64,000 nt of DNA from Chrysoperla carnea (Eukaryota; Arthropoda; Insecta; Neuroptera; Chrysopidae): contig NC_058341.1 of assembly GCF_905475395.1 (NCBI RefSeq), positions 65,603,501 to 65,667,500 on the forward strand, written 5' to 3'. A model generated the notes under the pieces. The model did no database searches, had not been told where the DNA came from, and saw only the letters and a list, made by a program, of their open reading frames with translations. The position numbers were made by a program, and so were the translations under genes. This document shows, piece by piece, positions 44,701 to 54,742 of the stretch (position 1 is the first letter of the stretch; each line of letters begins with the position of its first letter).

Positions 44701-44738
44701 GAGTACGAGAAGAAGATCCTATGGCTGGTTTTTTATAA
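32734..44738 (+). CDS. Slu7: Pre-mRNA-splicing factor SLU7 (five coding exons, 565 aa)
   Basis: Coding exons are 32734-33051, 36016-36533, 38593-39028, 41584-41835 and 44565-44738 (TAA 44736-44738). All introns are GT-AG; donors are GTAAGT, GTGAGT, GTATGT and GTATTA. SLU7 is a nuclear spliceosome factor that holds exon 1 in place for the second catalytic step and helps 3' splice-site choice. Diagnostic parts are [16 protein letters not shown] in exon 1, the CCHC knuckle [14 protein letters not shown] (residues 118-131) and [10 protein letters not shown]. Further marks are [20 protein letters not shown], the [15 protein letters not shown] stretch, the WGYKCCHSF block, a lysine-rich nuclear-localisation-like run (about 484-505) and the closing KRPYNSMYE...EEDPMAGFL. 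Length is close to the human protein (586 aa). No break is seen; this is the only intact host gene in the window. Confidence 0.98.
34218..34510. repeat. Fold-back MITE in Slu7 intron 1
   Basis: Two arms pair across a centre near 34350. The clearest parts are CGGTGGGACGGGAGTCC (left) with GGACTTCCATCCCACCG (right), and CATTCTCTTTATTTAACATTTT with its reverse complement near 34375-34396. The outer pairing GTGTACTCAACAAA and TTTGTTGAGTATAC also holds. No open frame. The target duplication is not clear. Confidence 0.75.
35610..35870. repeat. Dispersed repeat, copy 1 (Slu7 intron 1)
   Basis: Shares CCCATGAATTGATAATTCTTATAA, TGTATGAAAAACAGTGTTAC and a TTATTTTGAGCTAA block in the same order with 39845-40090. 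Confidence 0.65.
37187..37312. repeat. Short hairpin MITE in Slu7 intron 2
   Basis: Arms of about 50 bp: TTTTTGGAGTCGGTGTCAGCCAAG on the left and CTTGGCAGACACCGACTCCAAAAA on the right, extended by ATAATGTAGTTA...AATTCTTGTT and its complement. The loop is about 28 bp. Confidence 0.85.
37792..38235 (+). repeat. LTR fragment in Slu7 intron 2
   Basis: Related to the LTR at 8155 (CGTTAGGCCCTGGACGGCGTTATCC) and followed by a TGGTAGCAGCATC primer-site-like sequence at 38240. No internal coding region follows; a piece of another fold-back repeat begins near 38328. Confidence 0.6.
38328..38515. repeat. Half of a palindromic element, related to 45765-46075
   Basis: From TTGGTGGCGGATTGCAC through GATGATGACTACTTGGTAGTCGAAAATACG to CTAGAGTTCTCATTTATTATCTTCGATAATA. 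It corresponds to the centre and one arm of the large palindrome at 45.8-46.1 kb; the other arm is absent. Confidence 0.8.
39845..40090. repeat. Dispersed repeat, copy 2 (Slu7 intron 3)
   Basis: Diverged relative of 35610-35870 with the same order of blocks, including ATGCCCATGAATTGAT and GCTTATTTTGAGCTAA. Confidence 0.65.
40501..41115 (-). pseudogene. C-terminal fragment of a second Academ-type protein, with cysteine cluster
   Basis: Minus-strand frame open from about 41115 to the stop near 40501. It includes [59 protein letters not shown] and [25 protein letters not shown], then a further cysteine run with C..C.GQTC, and an acidic tail. The WGW...PAPEKLL block is shared with 18060-18250, so it belongs to the same protein family. 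The cysteine cluster (CKCK.DC.KKCGC) resembles a CXC-type zinc-binding domain. The nuclease and central regions are missing, and no TIR is recognised next to it. It lies antisense in an intron and has no start, so expression is unlikely. Confidence 0.7.
42095..42210. repeat. Hairpin-ended repeat in Slu7 intron 4
   Basis: TATTACACATCTAGAAAGC at the left and GGCTCTCTAGATGTGTAATG at the right pair across about 90 bp. Confidence 0.6.
42560..43140. repeat. Fold-back element of about 560 bp in Slu7 intron 4
   Basis: The left arm (CAAGATCCGTGTTAAGGTCGAC ... ACCGAATAAAAGT ... CCTAAAAAAATATGGTCAAG) pairs with the right arm (CTTGACCACATTTTTTTAGG ... ACTTTTATTCGGTA ... GGTCGACCCTAATTCGGATC). Arms are about 150 bp with several differences; the centre has no open frame. 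Confidence 0.8.
43217..43530. repeat. Partial direct repeat
   Basis: CTTCCATCTTCTGTGTAGTCTAT...AACCAATCGATCGATTT near 43217 recurs as CTTCCATCTTCTGTGCAATCTAT...AACCAATCGATCGATTT near 43490. Confidence 0.75.
43962..44000. repeat. Short palindrome
   Basis: TTAAGAATATATTATT and its reverse complement around a 7 base loop. Confidence 0.8.
44058..44099. repeat. Short palindrome
   Basis: TTAGGGAAAATATTGTTT and its exact reverse complement around AATCATG. Confidence 0.85.
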
Positions 44739-44771
44739 ATAATTGAACTTTTGTATATTTTAAGTGTTTAT

Positions 44772-44792
44772 AATAAATTAGAATTCAATAAA
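44772..44792 (+). terminator. Polyadenylation signals of Slu7
   Basis: Two AATAAA hexamers, at 44772-44777 and 44787-44792, lie 34-54 bases after the stop codon. Confidence 0.7.
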
Positions 44793-45289
44793 TTATTATT
44801 TTAAGGACGTTCTTCGGGAAGGACTAAAAATCACGTTTTATTTGATCATCTTTAAATCGTGTATATGCATTCTCATTAATGTCCTTATTCTTAAAAGTGT
44901 TATAATATGGATTAGTTTTTTTTTTTTTTTTATTCAGGTAATTAGTCCAAGGCTAAACCGATTTTGAAGAAAAGAATTGAAGAAAAATTCTTAGCAGTAT
45001 GTGGTTGGTCGGAAAATTTAGTATAATTTATAAGTAAATGAAAAAAAAAAGGAAAAAGACTTCAAAGGAAAGAAAAGTCACGGAAGAGGAGTGGGGCTAG
45101 GGAAATAGTCGTTTTGAGGGATATTTTCGATACTAATATATATACTAGTCGGAACATCAAAAAAATAGTTAATTGTCAGATTAAGGTACAGCATAACCAG
45201 GGCATCAAGTTGAACCTCCAGTATAAAAATGTGACGCGCTCGAGTTACTACACATGCCGATTTTTTTGTTTGCAATATATGCCAATAAC

Positions 45290-46930
45290 CGGGTATTTTT
45301 TTTCTGCAATTTACTGCAGAAATTTTTTTCGTATTGGAACATATTAAGGGGTATCCTACAAGTGTAAATCCAAATTGGCGGGACGCAGGGGCGTGATTTC
45401 AGCCGCCATCTTGGAAAACACGTTTTATCTAATATCTCGTGAACCGGACATCGTACAACAAAAATGGTGGAAATCATTTTCATACAAAAAACATTTTCTA
45501 TAACTTTTATTCGAAATTCTTTTCTGTATAATGCATAGGTTTTTATTTATACCGCTCCGAACTTTTAAAATATGGTTATTGCTAAATATATTCACGGTAT
45601 ATTAAAAATGGGTATGCAAATTTATAGAACATATAATTTCCAATAAATTTCTTCCAAAACGTTTTGCCGTAATATTCGTAGTTTAAGAGCTATATGCCAA
45701 TATCCAGATATTTCGCAATTTATTGGAAATTATAAATATTATCGAAGATAATAAATGAGAACTCTAGGATATTTCCAAATAAATTTCGATTTTTGCCCCA
45801 ATTTCCTAGATCAGTTTTTTGTATTTTTAAAATACGTATTTTCGACCAGCAAGTAGTCATCATCAATAAGAATTAGCTAGTGATTACTCTTATTATGAAT
45901 GTTACTATTTGCTAATTTGGTGGCAGTCCGCCACCAAAGAGTAACATTCATAATAAGAGTAATCACTAACTAATTCTTACTGATGATGACTACTTGGTAG
46001 TCGAAAATACGTATTTTAAAAATACAAAAAACTGATCTAGGAAATTGGGGCAAAAATCGAAATTTATTTGGAAATTATATGTTCTAAAAATTTGTTTATT
46101 ACCATTTTTCATGTACCATGAACCGTTAACTATATATTTAGTAATAACCATAATAAGAAAAGTTTCCATCTTGGAAAACACGTTTTACCAAATATTTCGT
46201 AAACCCAGCATCGTACAACAAAAATTATAGGGATCGTTTTCATAGAGAACAACATTTTCTATAAATTTTATTGGAAATTTTTTTCTGTTTAATTCAAGGG
46301 GTTTTATTTATACCGCTCCATACTTTTCTTAATATGGTTAATACTAAATAAATACTTAACGGTTCATGGTACATGAAAAATGGTATTCACAAATTTTTAG
46401 AACATATAATTTCCAATAAATTTCGTTAGAGACTTTTTGTCGTAACATTCGTAGTTTAAGAGCTATAGGCCATTAACCAGGTATTTTTTTTCTACAATTT
46501 ACTGCAAAAATATGTGGTTATTGGCCTATAACTCTTAAATTACGAATATTACGGCAAAAAGTTTTGGGTGAAATTTACCGGAAATTATATGTTCTATGAA
46601 TTTACATAACCATTTTTAATATATCGTGAACCGTTAACTATGTATTTAGCAATAACCATATTAAGAAAAGTTCGGAGTGCGGTATAAATAAAAACCTATG
46701 CATTATACAGAAAAAAATTTCGAATAAAAGTTATAGAAAATGTTATTCTGTACGAAAATGATGCCTATCATTCTTGTTGTACGACGCCCGGTTCGCGAGA
46801 TATTTGATAAAACGTGTTTCCCAAGATGGCGGCTGAAGCTCACGCCTCTGCGTCGCGCAAATTTGAATTTACACTTGGAGGATACCCCTAAATATGTTCC
46901 GAGACGAAAAAAATTTCTACAGTAAATTGT
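45290..46930. repeat. Large nested palindrome, about 1.6 kb
   Basis: Outer arms 45290-45600 and about 46640-46930 are diverged reverse complements. Shared parts are ACTGCAGAAATTTTTTTCGT/CTACAGTAA, GCCGCCATCTTGG/CCAAGATGGCGGC, and AAAACCTATGCATTATACAG with its complement. Inside are further repeats of the same kind (46160-46500) and a near-perfect inner palindrome (45765-46075). It looks like repeated insertions of related fold-back elements. Open frames in it are short and unconvincing. Confidence 0.75.
45765..46075. repeat. Near-perfect inner palindrome
   Basis: Centred near 45925 (GGTGGCAGTCCGCCACC), with arms of about 150 bp running from CTGATCTAGGAAATTGGGGC to its complement. Related half-copy at 38328-38515. 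Confidence 0.9.
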
Positions 46931-47089
46931 ATTATGAAACTACTTTTTTTGCTCTGGCTATTGGGGTAATAACAAAAGTCCACCATGAGCTTCCGTCATC
47001 TCCAAATCGTCAGTCTAGGATATGGGCGGTTTTTGGGGTCCACTTAAAATCCCCTATAAAAATCTAGCGATCTCGAGTTACTTTTTTTC

Positions 47090-47235
47090 CAAGTCGCCCT
47101 GTAAGAGTCCGCAAATTTCCACGTGTGATATTCCCACCCAGACGGGGGTTCGAAAACTGTCACTTCCCGCCTGGGTGGAAATATCGCACATGGAAATTCG
47201 CGAACCCTTAGGTACAGGGCGACTTGTACATTACT
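47090..47235. repeat. Hairpin MITE
   Basis: Left arm AAGTCGCCCTGTAAGAGTCCGC...TTCCCACCCAGACGGG, right arm CCCGCCTGGGTGGAAATAT...GTACAGGGCGACTT; arms of about 60 bp, loop about 20. Confidence 0.85.
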
Positions 47236-48239
47236 TACTATCATATGACCAGTAAATCATATGGCCAGCTCTCTAAATAAAAAAATGGGTAACGAAATTA
47301 GAGAAAGTCAGAAACAAATAATTTAAGCAAATATTAGGTGTGAGTGCAGTTGTTGTAAGTAGGAATACTGTTTTGCTAGAAAAAGGGCAAATTACCGTTA
47401 GAATCTGAAATATTAAAAAATGCAATAAAATAATTTTTAAAATTGGCGTGTAACTTACAAAAACTATTCAAAGGGCATACGCAGAGAATAATCAGCACGG
47501 CAGCGTTAACAACTCAAAAGCAAAAATCATCGCCTTACAATAGACCGATTTGCTTTTGTTGTCAAAAAACTATTCAATCTAAGAAAGTTAAATATATTTT
47601 ACCTTTTTCAAGCAGCGCATTTTGACAAGGATAGAAGATATAAGATATGTCTTTACTTGATTGAAAACAGTCCGAAACTAAAAAGAATCATTTTGTAAAT
47701 GAAAACCCCTATTTAAACATTAATTAATTATTTTAAGAGAATCTTTTTTTTATTTAAATTATTGGAAATGGAATATACTGCCATCTAAATATATTTAAAA
47801 AAACTTTAGAAATGCAGTTACATTGGTGGTATTAGTAGTTTAATATGTTATCTTTGACGATAGACAGTCTATTTTTATGATTTTCACGTCTGTGGTTAAC
47901 GTCAGAACAATAAACGATACATTTTTTTTTTCCAAATGTTCAAGACACGCAGTGATGGTGTAAAATAATCAAAAAAATTAGAAAAATAAATCATTTTAAT
48001 CAAATACAAATTTATATTGCTGTATAAACCATTTTGGAGTATGTATTACAAAAAATTTATTATTAAATATATTTCTAAATAAAACTTTTACCACTATTTG
48101 AAATTTGAGAAAAAGAATTAAAATTTGATGGTTCTTCTCTAACCTCTTTGTTTATGATTGTGTTATATATATCATACAATTATTGTAACGCCGTAGCTAT
48201 TATAGTGATTATAGTTATATATTTAAAAAAGAATATCAG
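47236..48239. other. Intergenic sequence
   Basis: AT-rich, no open frame with recognisable protein sense, no repeat boundary that I can support. Confidence 0.4.
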
Positions 48240-48785
48240 GTAAAAAACCAAGTTGAAGCATTTTTTCATAGATTACGAATCTGTTGTCGGAGCTGGCTGA
48301 AGAAAAATTTTTCTTCTTCTATTAAACAGTTTTTCTTTTATTATCGAAAGTCACAAATTTTCACTGGCAATAAAAGTTGTTTTTCGTACCTAACAATAAT
48401 AAATGGATTAATTTAATTAAAATAGGTTGTTAATTTCCTCATTTAATATCAAATATATTTTGTACAAAAAATGATGTTAATCGCGAAAAATGAATATTTC
48501 AAAATTTGAGGTTATATCTATCATTAAAACATCTTTAATCTACACCATGAGTGCGCCCATTCTCTGATCAACGGGTCGGCCATGCCTTTAATGGCAACAA
48601 GTTAGTACGGGCCTGCATGTTTTTAGCTCTTTAGTTCACTCTGTGATCCACGAATTTATTTATTCATGCAAAACATTTTGTAAACATACGGTATTTTCGT
48701 CAATTAAAGAAAAACTATTAATTTTTCACCAGCTCCGAATTCGTTATCTACGTATAAAATGCTCCAATTTGGTTTTTTTCTTGGT
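48240..48785. repeat. Inverted-repeat element holding one diverged minisatellite unit
   Basis: End arms (AAAACCAAGTTGAAGCATTTTTTCATAGATTACGAAT...CGGAGCTGG at 48244 and its diverged complement near 48705-48785) flank a single unit at about 48555-48640. That unit matches the minisatellite of 2665-2995 in the opposite orientation (GGCCATGCCTTTAATGG core). Confidence 0.65.
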
Positions 48786-49289
48786 GTCTTGGGAGCATTT
48801 TTAAAAAGGTTGTTAAAGTGCAAATTTACCACGTTATAATAAAAGATTTATAATTAATTAACTGAACCGATTGCGATATCTATCTATGTTCTCAGCTGGG
48901 CAATGATACTTTGTTGAAGCCGTCAAAATAAAGCGCAATTGAAGGTTTTCAAGTAATCAAAACCTAAAGTGAAAATGTTAGATCCAATATTTTGGTTGTT
49001 TTCTTTTTTGTAAATTTAATACGTTTTCATTGAAAACAAAATAGTTTAGTTCTGGTAATACATTCCCCTTGACCAATATACAGTAATTTTGAAAGGTTAT
49101 CCAAGGTAAAACTGTGTATTTGGCGGTTTTTCAGGCTTCCTCTTCTCTATAGCCACCCCGAACTGAGGTAGAGGTTTAAACATGTGTATGTTAGTTGAGT
49201 TAGTACCTTTTCCAAAATGCTAGTACCTTATCGGGTGTCAACTTTGCAGTGCCCTTTTCTTTTACTCTAGCCGAGAAGTTCGAATTGGT

Positions 49290-49690
49290 GAAATATAGAA
49301 ATAATGATCGTAAAAATATGTGTGATAGCTCGTTGGATTCCAAATAATGTCTGAAAAAATGTGCTAGAAGCGTTTTTCAGCCTATAAAAAATTGCAAAAG
49401 TTATAAGCAATTGAAGATGAAAAAGAGATTTCGTTTTTCGCCTATATTTCATAAAATATTAATATTCAATAAATTATAAAAAAAAAAAAGAATTTCCTCT
49501 TCTTTAAGAATAGTTTTTTAAAATTTCTTAAATATTAATATTTTATGAAATATTGGCGAAAAACCAAATAACTTTTTTCTATCTTTAATTGTTTATATAT
49601 TTTGCAATTTTTTGTGTACTGAAAAACGCTTCTGGCCGATTTTTCTAGACATTATTCCGAAATAAACGGGCACACGTAATTTTACATCAC
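49290..49690. repeat. Fold-back element of about 400 bp
   Basis: Arms include AATAATGTCTGAAAAAATGTGCTAGAAGCGTTTTTCAG and, in reverse, CTGAAAAACGCTTCTGGCCGATTTTTCTAGACATTATT. The inner part ATATTTCATAAAATATTAATATT pairs with AATATTAATATTTTATGAAATAT. Confidence 0.8.
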
Positions 49691-50249
49691 GTTTTGTTAT
49701 TAAGTTAAGCCTTGTTATTAAACTAACAAAAGCATACTCAAATTACGGAAAATAAGAACATAAGTGATGGAGCTCGGTTTGTTGCTCATGAATTATTTTT
49801 TAGAGGCTATGTTGCAACTGTATTAAATGACTGTAGTGTAACGTAAGAGCTGATCACCGATTAACTTTCACGCGGTAATCGTAGGAGGACGAACCATATT
49901 TATTAGAATTTGCTTTCAAATAGTGGTTGTGTCTAAATAATAATTTTTTTAAATGAAATAATGTAATAAAAAATTAATACTAACTTTCTTCTCTAAATAG
50001 TTTCAAGAAGAAATTGTTGGCAACATAAATTCAAGATAAAAACGTGACAAGATATTACTTAAAAAGATCCTTGGATTCAAGCACCTAAGTTGAACCAATA
50101 ATTTATTCATTTTCGACCAAATTGTGATTCATCTAGAACCAATAATTAAACGAGAAGAATATAATTACGTGTCCAGCGTGTCTCAAGCTCGGTTAGTGGT
50201 TTTTTAAAATGGCAATACTACTCTCACTAAAAACTTGGTTGTTTGCGAA
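49691..50249. other. Intergenic sequence upstream of the second zinc-finger pseudogene
   Basis: No recognised coding or repeat content. Confidence 0.35.
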
Positions 50250-51227
50250 TATAGCCACTCATAATTGAAGAAAAAAAATATTGAAAACAATCTTTTAGTG
50301 GAACATGAGAAAATTAAATATGAAAAATTATACACGGAAATAATGATTAAGAACGAACCAAAGGAAGAGATCAAAGTGGAAACTTCTAAAGGAAACGTTG
50401 ATAATGATACATCATTATTATTTAAAATTGGTTGAATCAATAATTGAACTTTTATCGCACAAATCTGTAACTGGCTCGTCTTCAGTTCAGAAAGTTAAAA
50501 TTGAATCAGTCGTCAAAACTGACTTAGTAATTAAAAAAGAAAAAAAATTCCTTTTATCTTAAAAAAATGAAGAAATTAAAACTGAAAAATTACATGCAGA
50601 ATTAATAATTAAAGATGAAACTAGTGGAGAAATGGCAGAAGATTCAGAAAATACTTCTGAAGACGGACCTAGAGAAAAAATAGAACAAAACAGCTCTGTA
50701 GACAATTATAAAAAAGAGATAGATGATGACACTTCTAAAGCAAGTATTGACCAAGATAAATCAACGAAACAGTGTACTACTAAAAATAAACACGCATGTG
50801 AAGTTTCTAATAAGATATTTACTAATTTAAGTGTTCTAATAATACATAGACGAACTCATACTGGAGAAAAACTCTTCTCATGTGATATTTGTGATAAAAA
50901 ATTTACAGGCCATTCCAGTTTATTGGTCATAAAATAATTCATAGTGAAGAAAAACCTTATTCATGTGATAATTGTAATAAAAAATTTAGTCAACAAAGTC
51001 ATTTAGTTAGCCATAAAACAATTCATAGTGGAGAAAGACCCTTTTCATGTGATATTTGTGATAAAAGATTTAACGATCGTAGAAGTTTTCGTAGACATCA
51101 ACGTTTTCATATCGGAGAAAAACCGTTTCCCTGTAAAGGTTGTGATAAAACATTTATCAAGAAAAGCAGTCTCGTTGGTCTTCAAAGAAATCAAACGTTT
51201 TTAAAGCCGCTGACTTGGAATTTATGA
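50250..51227 (+). pseudogene. Second C2H2 zinc-finger gene, decayed
   Basis: An N-terminal coding-like region (NEPKEEIKVETSKG near 50350) is broken by stops. From 50632 (MAEDSENTSEDGPREK) an open frame leads into fingers: the first has a cysteine to serine change (CEVSNKIF). The second (HTGEKLFSCDICDKKF) is followed by a one-base shift near 50930. Then come CDNCNKKFSQQSHLVSHKTIH, CDICDKRFNDRRSFRRHQRFH and a last degenerate finger, ending at TGA 51225-51227. The finger sequences and acidic lead resemble those of 28909-29608, so the two are probably paralogues on either side of Slu7, in opposite orientation. Confidence 0.7.
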
Positions 51228-51484
51228 CCAAATGTATTCAATTTTTTTCTCACCCCTTCGCCCTCCTCCCCGCCTCTTTTACGTTACATAAATAGATCTT
51301 CGAAATAAACAAGTGAAAACAAAAAAGTTAATTGTTGAAATACCGTGTATAGACAGTGTTGATTACTCTGTCACATTACACACACATATAAATGATATTC
51401 CCATATAATGTATACTATATAATTTGCACGAAAAAATGTTTCAAATAAAAGTTATTTATTTTGTTATAAATGTTATAGTTATAA

Positions 51485-51795
51485 GGAACATTTTTATATT
51501 TAAATCTTTGTTCTATCTCTAACGGTTTACAAGATTTGACCTCACTTTTTACGTCCTGAGCACGCTATAAAAATTTCAACTTGATATCTTTTTTCGTTTT
51601 TGAGTTATCGTGATGACAGACGAGCAGACGACAGACAAGAACATTTTTATATTTAAATCTTTGTTCTATCTATAACGGTTTACAAGATTTGACCTCACTT
51701 TTTACGTCCTGAGCACGCTATAAAAATTTCAACTTGATATCTTTTTTCGTTTTTGAGTTATCGTGATGACAGACGAGCAGACGACAGACAGACAG
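51485..51795. repeat. Tandem duplication, about 156 bp unit, two near-identical copies
   Basis: Units from GAACATTTTTATATTTAAATC to GACGAGCAGACGACAGACA at about 51487-51641 and 51642-51795; I see one base difference (CTATCTCTAAC versus CTATCTATAAC). The second runs into (GACA)n. Confidence 0.9.
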
Positions 51796-51930
51796 ACAAC
51801 CGGAAATTAACTAATTAGGTGATTTTATGAACATCTATACCAAAATTTTGTTCATAGCATCAATATTTTAAGCATCACAAACTTGGGACTAAACTTAGTA
51901 TATCTTGGTATATTACATATATGTACATGG
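51796..51930 (+). repeat. Dispersed insect repeat following the tandem duplication
   Basis: Matches the reverse complement of 32093-32240, including AAATTTTG..CATAGCATCAATATTTTA. Confidence 0.75.
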
Positions 51931-52149
51931 TATAAAAATACCATTTTTTTTTGAAAATTTAAAACTTTTTAAGGCATGTAAGGTAGATTTTAAAGCCGCT
52001 AATATCAAATTTGCGATTAAATTGATTCAATTTTCACCTCCCCCCTCTTATTTTACTTACATAAATTATCTTTCGAAACAAAAAATATCTTTTTTTTTTT
52101 GAAAATTTAAGCCTTTTTAAGTTTTTTTAGGTTTTTAAGGAATTTTAAA

Positions 52150-53200
52150 TACCTAATGATCTGCTTGAATGCATTCCGATTCTTCTAAGTTGGCTCATTA
52201 ACTTTCATGGATAATGTACCGACAGAAGTTTAATATAGGAGTGATCCAATTAATCTATTAAATATGTTTTTTGGCAGTCTCACATTTACATTTGTCATTG
52301 AAATGTTCAGGATTCATTGGAATCTTAGCATTTTTCCGCATTTTCCATTCTTAATTGAGTAATTTGTTGTTCAATTTTCAGTCTGATTAATACAAAATAC
52401 TCCACTCTCTTCTACGTCAATATTTATTTCTAAATATTATTTTGTCTCCCAGTTCGAACTTAGTATTCAGCAATAAACTTATTTATAATTTTCTTCAGCA
52501 CATTATCATCTTTAGCTCAAATAATTTAATTGACGTATGCAAGAATGTAAATACAGGCATCACCCTTTTCTTTTATGCAATATAAACAGATATCAACTTG
52601 ATTTTTTTGAAAATCTTTCTTAATTAGCATTTCATTTAATGTATGATACGATGCTTAAACATGCAAATTGACACAAAATTTTGGTGTCCATTTGCCTCAA
52701 AGTTATAAAAGGTAGAGAGAGAAAAATAAATTCTAGAAAATACTTTCGAAAATTTTCGAGAACCAAAACAAATAGCGGTCGAAAAGCTGCCATTATTGTG
52801 TTGGTTTTTTAAAGTTTTTTTAATTCATTAAAAATAATGCAAGCACTGACATTCAACATTTTCTATACAGGGTATTTTTTCAACAATCAACTCAATTGTT
52901 TGTTTTCACTTGTTAATCTGTAACCTGCATTTTATTTTCCTGTTTGAATATATCCCACTGGCTGTTGTACATAAAATTTATTTCTTCTGAGAGTTAAAAA
53001 GCCGTTTTTATATCTGAATGTCGTAATTTCATTTTGTATTCGGACGAAATTGCAAGTAAAGTTCTTAATGTTCCACAATTTGAAAGAGGCTGCCGATCCT
53101 GGCTGCCGATCGAAACGTCTTGCTACCAGCCTTGCTTTATATTGTGCATCATTTCCTGTCTCATCTTGTTTTAGTTACAAAATCCATTTGGTGCTGGGGG
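52150..53200 (-). pseudogene. Copia-type reverse transcriptase fragment, decayed
   Basis: Minus-strand reading shows QDETGNDAQYKARLVARRF near 53150-53100, then the HSDIKTAFL-like stretch near 53000 and YVQQPVGYIQTGK near 52940. It ends with LNEMLIKKDFQKNQVDICLY and ACIYILAYV near 52640-52540, in copia RT order. Several stops and shifts; the catalytic VDD is degraded. It is much older than, and only distantly related to, the intact copia at 19.3 kb. Confidence 0.6.
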
Positions 53201-53479
53201 TGGTACTTTGTAGTTAAATTGGTCAGTTTTTCTTTTAATTGTCTTTGTAGTCCTACTTTACACTGGAAGACAAAAGTTTTTTTTCGCTTATAGCGAGACT
53301 ATCTACAAGTACATAGCCAAAAATTTCGTTGGGTTAGGAGGGCTGAGGTGATTGTTACTTGAAATTCATTCAGCAAGTTCCAAACGTGAAATTTTGAATG
53401 ATGTGTAAATTAGATGAACAAATAATTCATTATGAATATTATAACGCATCATTAAAAGAATTCACAAGGTCATACGCCG
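53201..53479. other. Sequence between copia and hAT remnants
   Basis: No recognisable feature; probably decayed transposon sequence. Confidence 0.3.
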
Positions 53480-54740
53480 ATATCAAGAATTCGTGGATGC
53501 CATGATATCAAAGACTTCGTCGGGATCCACTTTGTGGTCCCAATGTATTGAGAACATGGCAAGTGTGCCTAGTCTTTCGTCGACCATAAAGCTGCATAGG
53601 AACGTTTAAATTTTTCTCAAAGTCGAGAAAAAACTTTCGACGCTTTGTAGCAGAAGTTGTAAGATGTTTAACAGTTGAAAAATAGGCTCCATCACATTTT
53701 TCCAACACCTCCAAAATTTCGATGTCTTTTCTCAGCAAAGCAACTCGTTTACACCCAAACTTGTATTTTTCTTTAATGCAGAAAGTGATACTCGATCATC
53801 AAAATATAAAGAAAAATTTTCCAAACCTTCCGCTTTTTCGTACACGTATCCAGGAAGAAGTATTTAGAAGCTCCGTAAAATGCCGGCGTTTAGAATTAAT
53901 TATCTTATAAATTTTGAATGAGAGAGTCGTTTCATGGAATACAGGCTGAAACCCTATAGTATGCTTCAATACAATCAGTTCGATAGTTTCTACAGGTGGT
54001 TTACTTCGACGTGATTCTAAGAACTTTGAGTTGCAGTTTCTTTGAAAACGTTTTCAGCATTTTTTCGTTCAAATCGAGTGTATTCACCATCATTTCTGCA
54101 TGTTCTACAGCTGATGGCAAATCACGATATTTTTCTTCGAGAAGAACAGACAAAGGCAAAGTCAAACTAAAAAGTCAGTCACAAACAAGCAAGCCCACGA
54201 TGAATTCGCTCTTTTGAACGGCCGCAAAAAGTAAAGATGCTGTTTTCGAAATTGCCCACAAATCCAGTTTTTCCCCAAATTTTCTCCAGTCCAATGCAAA
54301 TACCTTTGAACGAAAGTCAAAATACTGTTGTGTCTTTCGATGAATCTGGTTTCACAGGAACACACCCATTTCTTCTTTTTACTCTCTGGTGCGATTTCTT
54401 GAATTGCATCTAGGAGAATTTTGCTTGCGTAAGTGTGGTTCCTGAACAAGTGTTTTCTTATTTTTGCCTGGACTCCACTGATGTGTCCGGATACATTTCA
54501 TCGTGGCCTTGGCCGGAACAGATTTCCAATTTCAGACCTATCTCACTGCATCGTTTAAGGATAACGCAAATTATCGTCAAATTTTCCCCTGACTGGTCAT
54601 AAATACTATCCGATAAAGTCTTCACGTATGATTATTTTCTGTGATTCGGCATCAAATTCGACATATCGAAGACAAATCGATAATTGTTCTGCCCCCGACA
54701 AATCCATTTTTTCATCTGTAAGTAGAGCAAAACATGCCGA
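53480..54740 (-). pseudogene. hAT-type transposase remnant (DUF4371/ZMYM1-like)
   Basis: Minus-strand pieces in several frames: DEKMDLSGAEQLSICLRYVEF and IIREDFIG near 54720-54600 (the DUF4371 start). CETRFIERHNSILTF follows near 54340, and LTTSATKRRKFF near 53660. These match the order of the ZMYM1/THAP0-like hAT family. Multiple breaks; no TIRs recognised. Confidence 0.6.
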
Positions 54741-54742
54741 AT

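Noticed and set aside
45078..47255. Several short open frames in the palindromic region as genes
   Set aside because: They mirror each other on opposite strands through the inverted repeats and show no protein-family sense.
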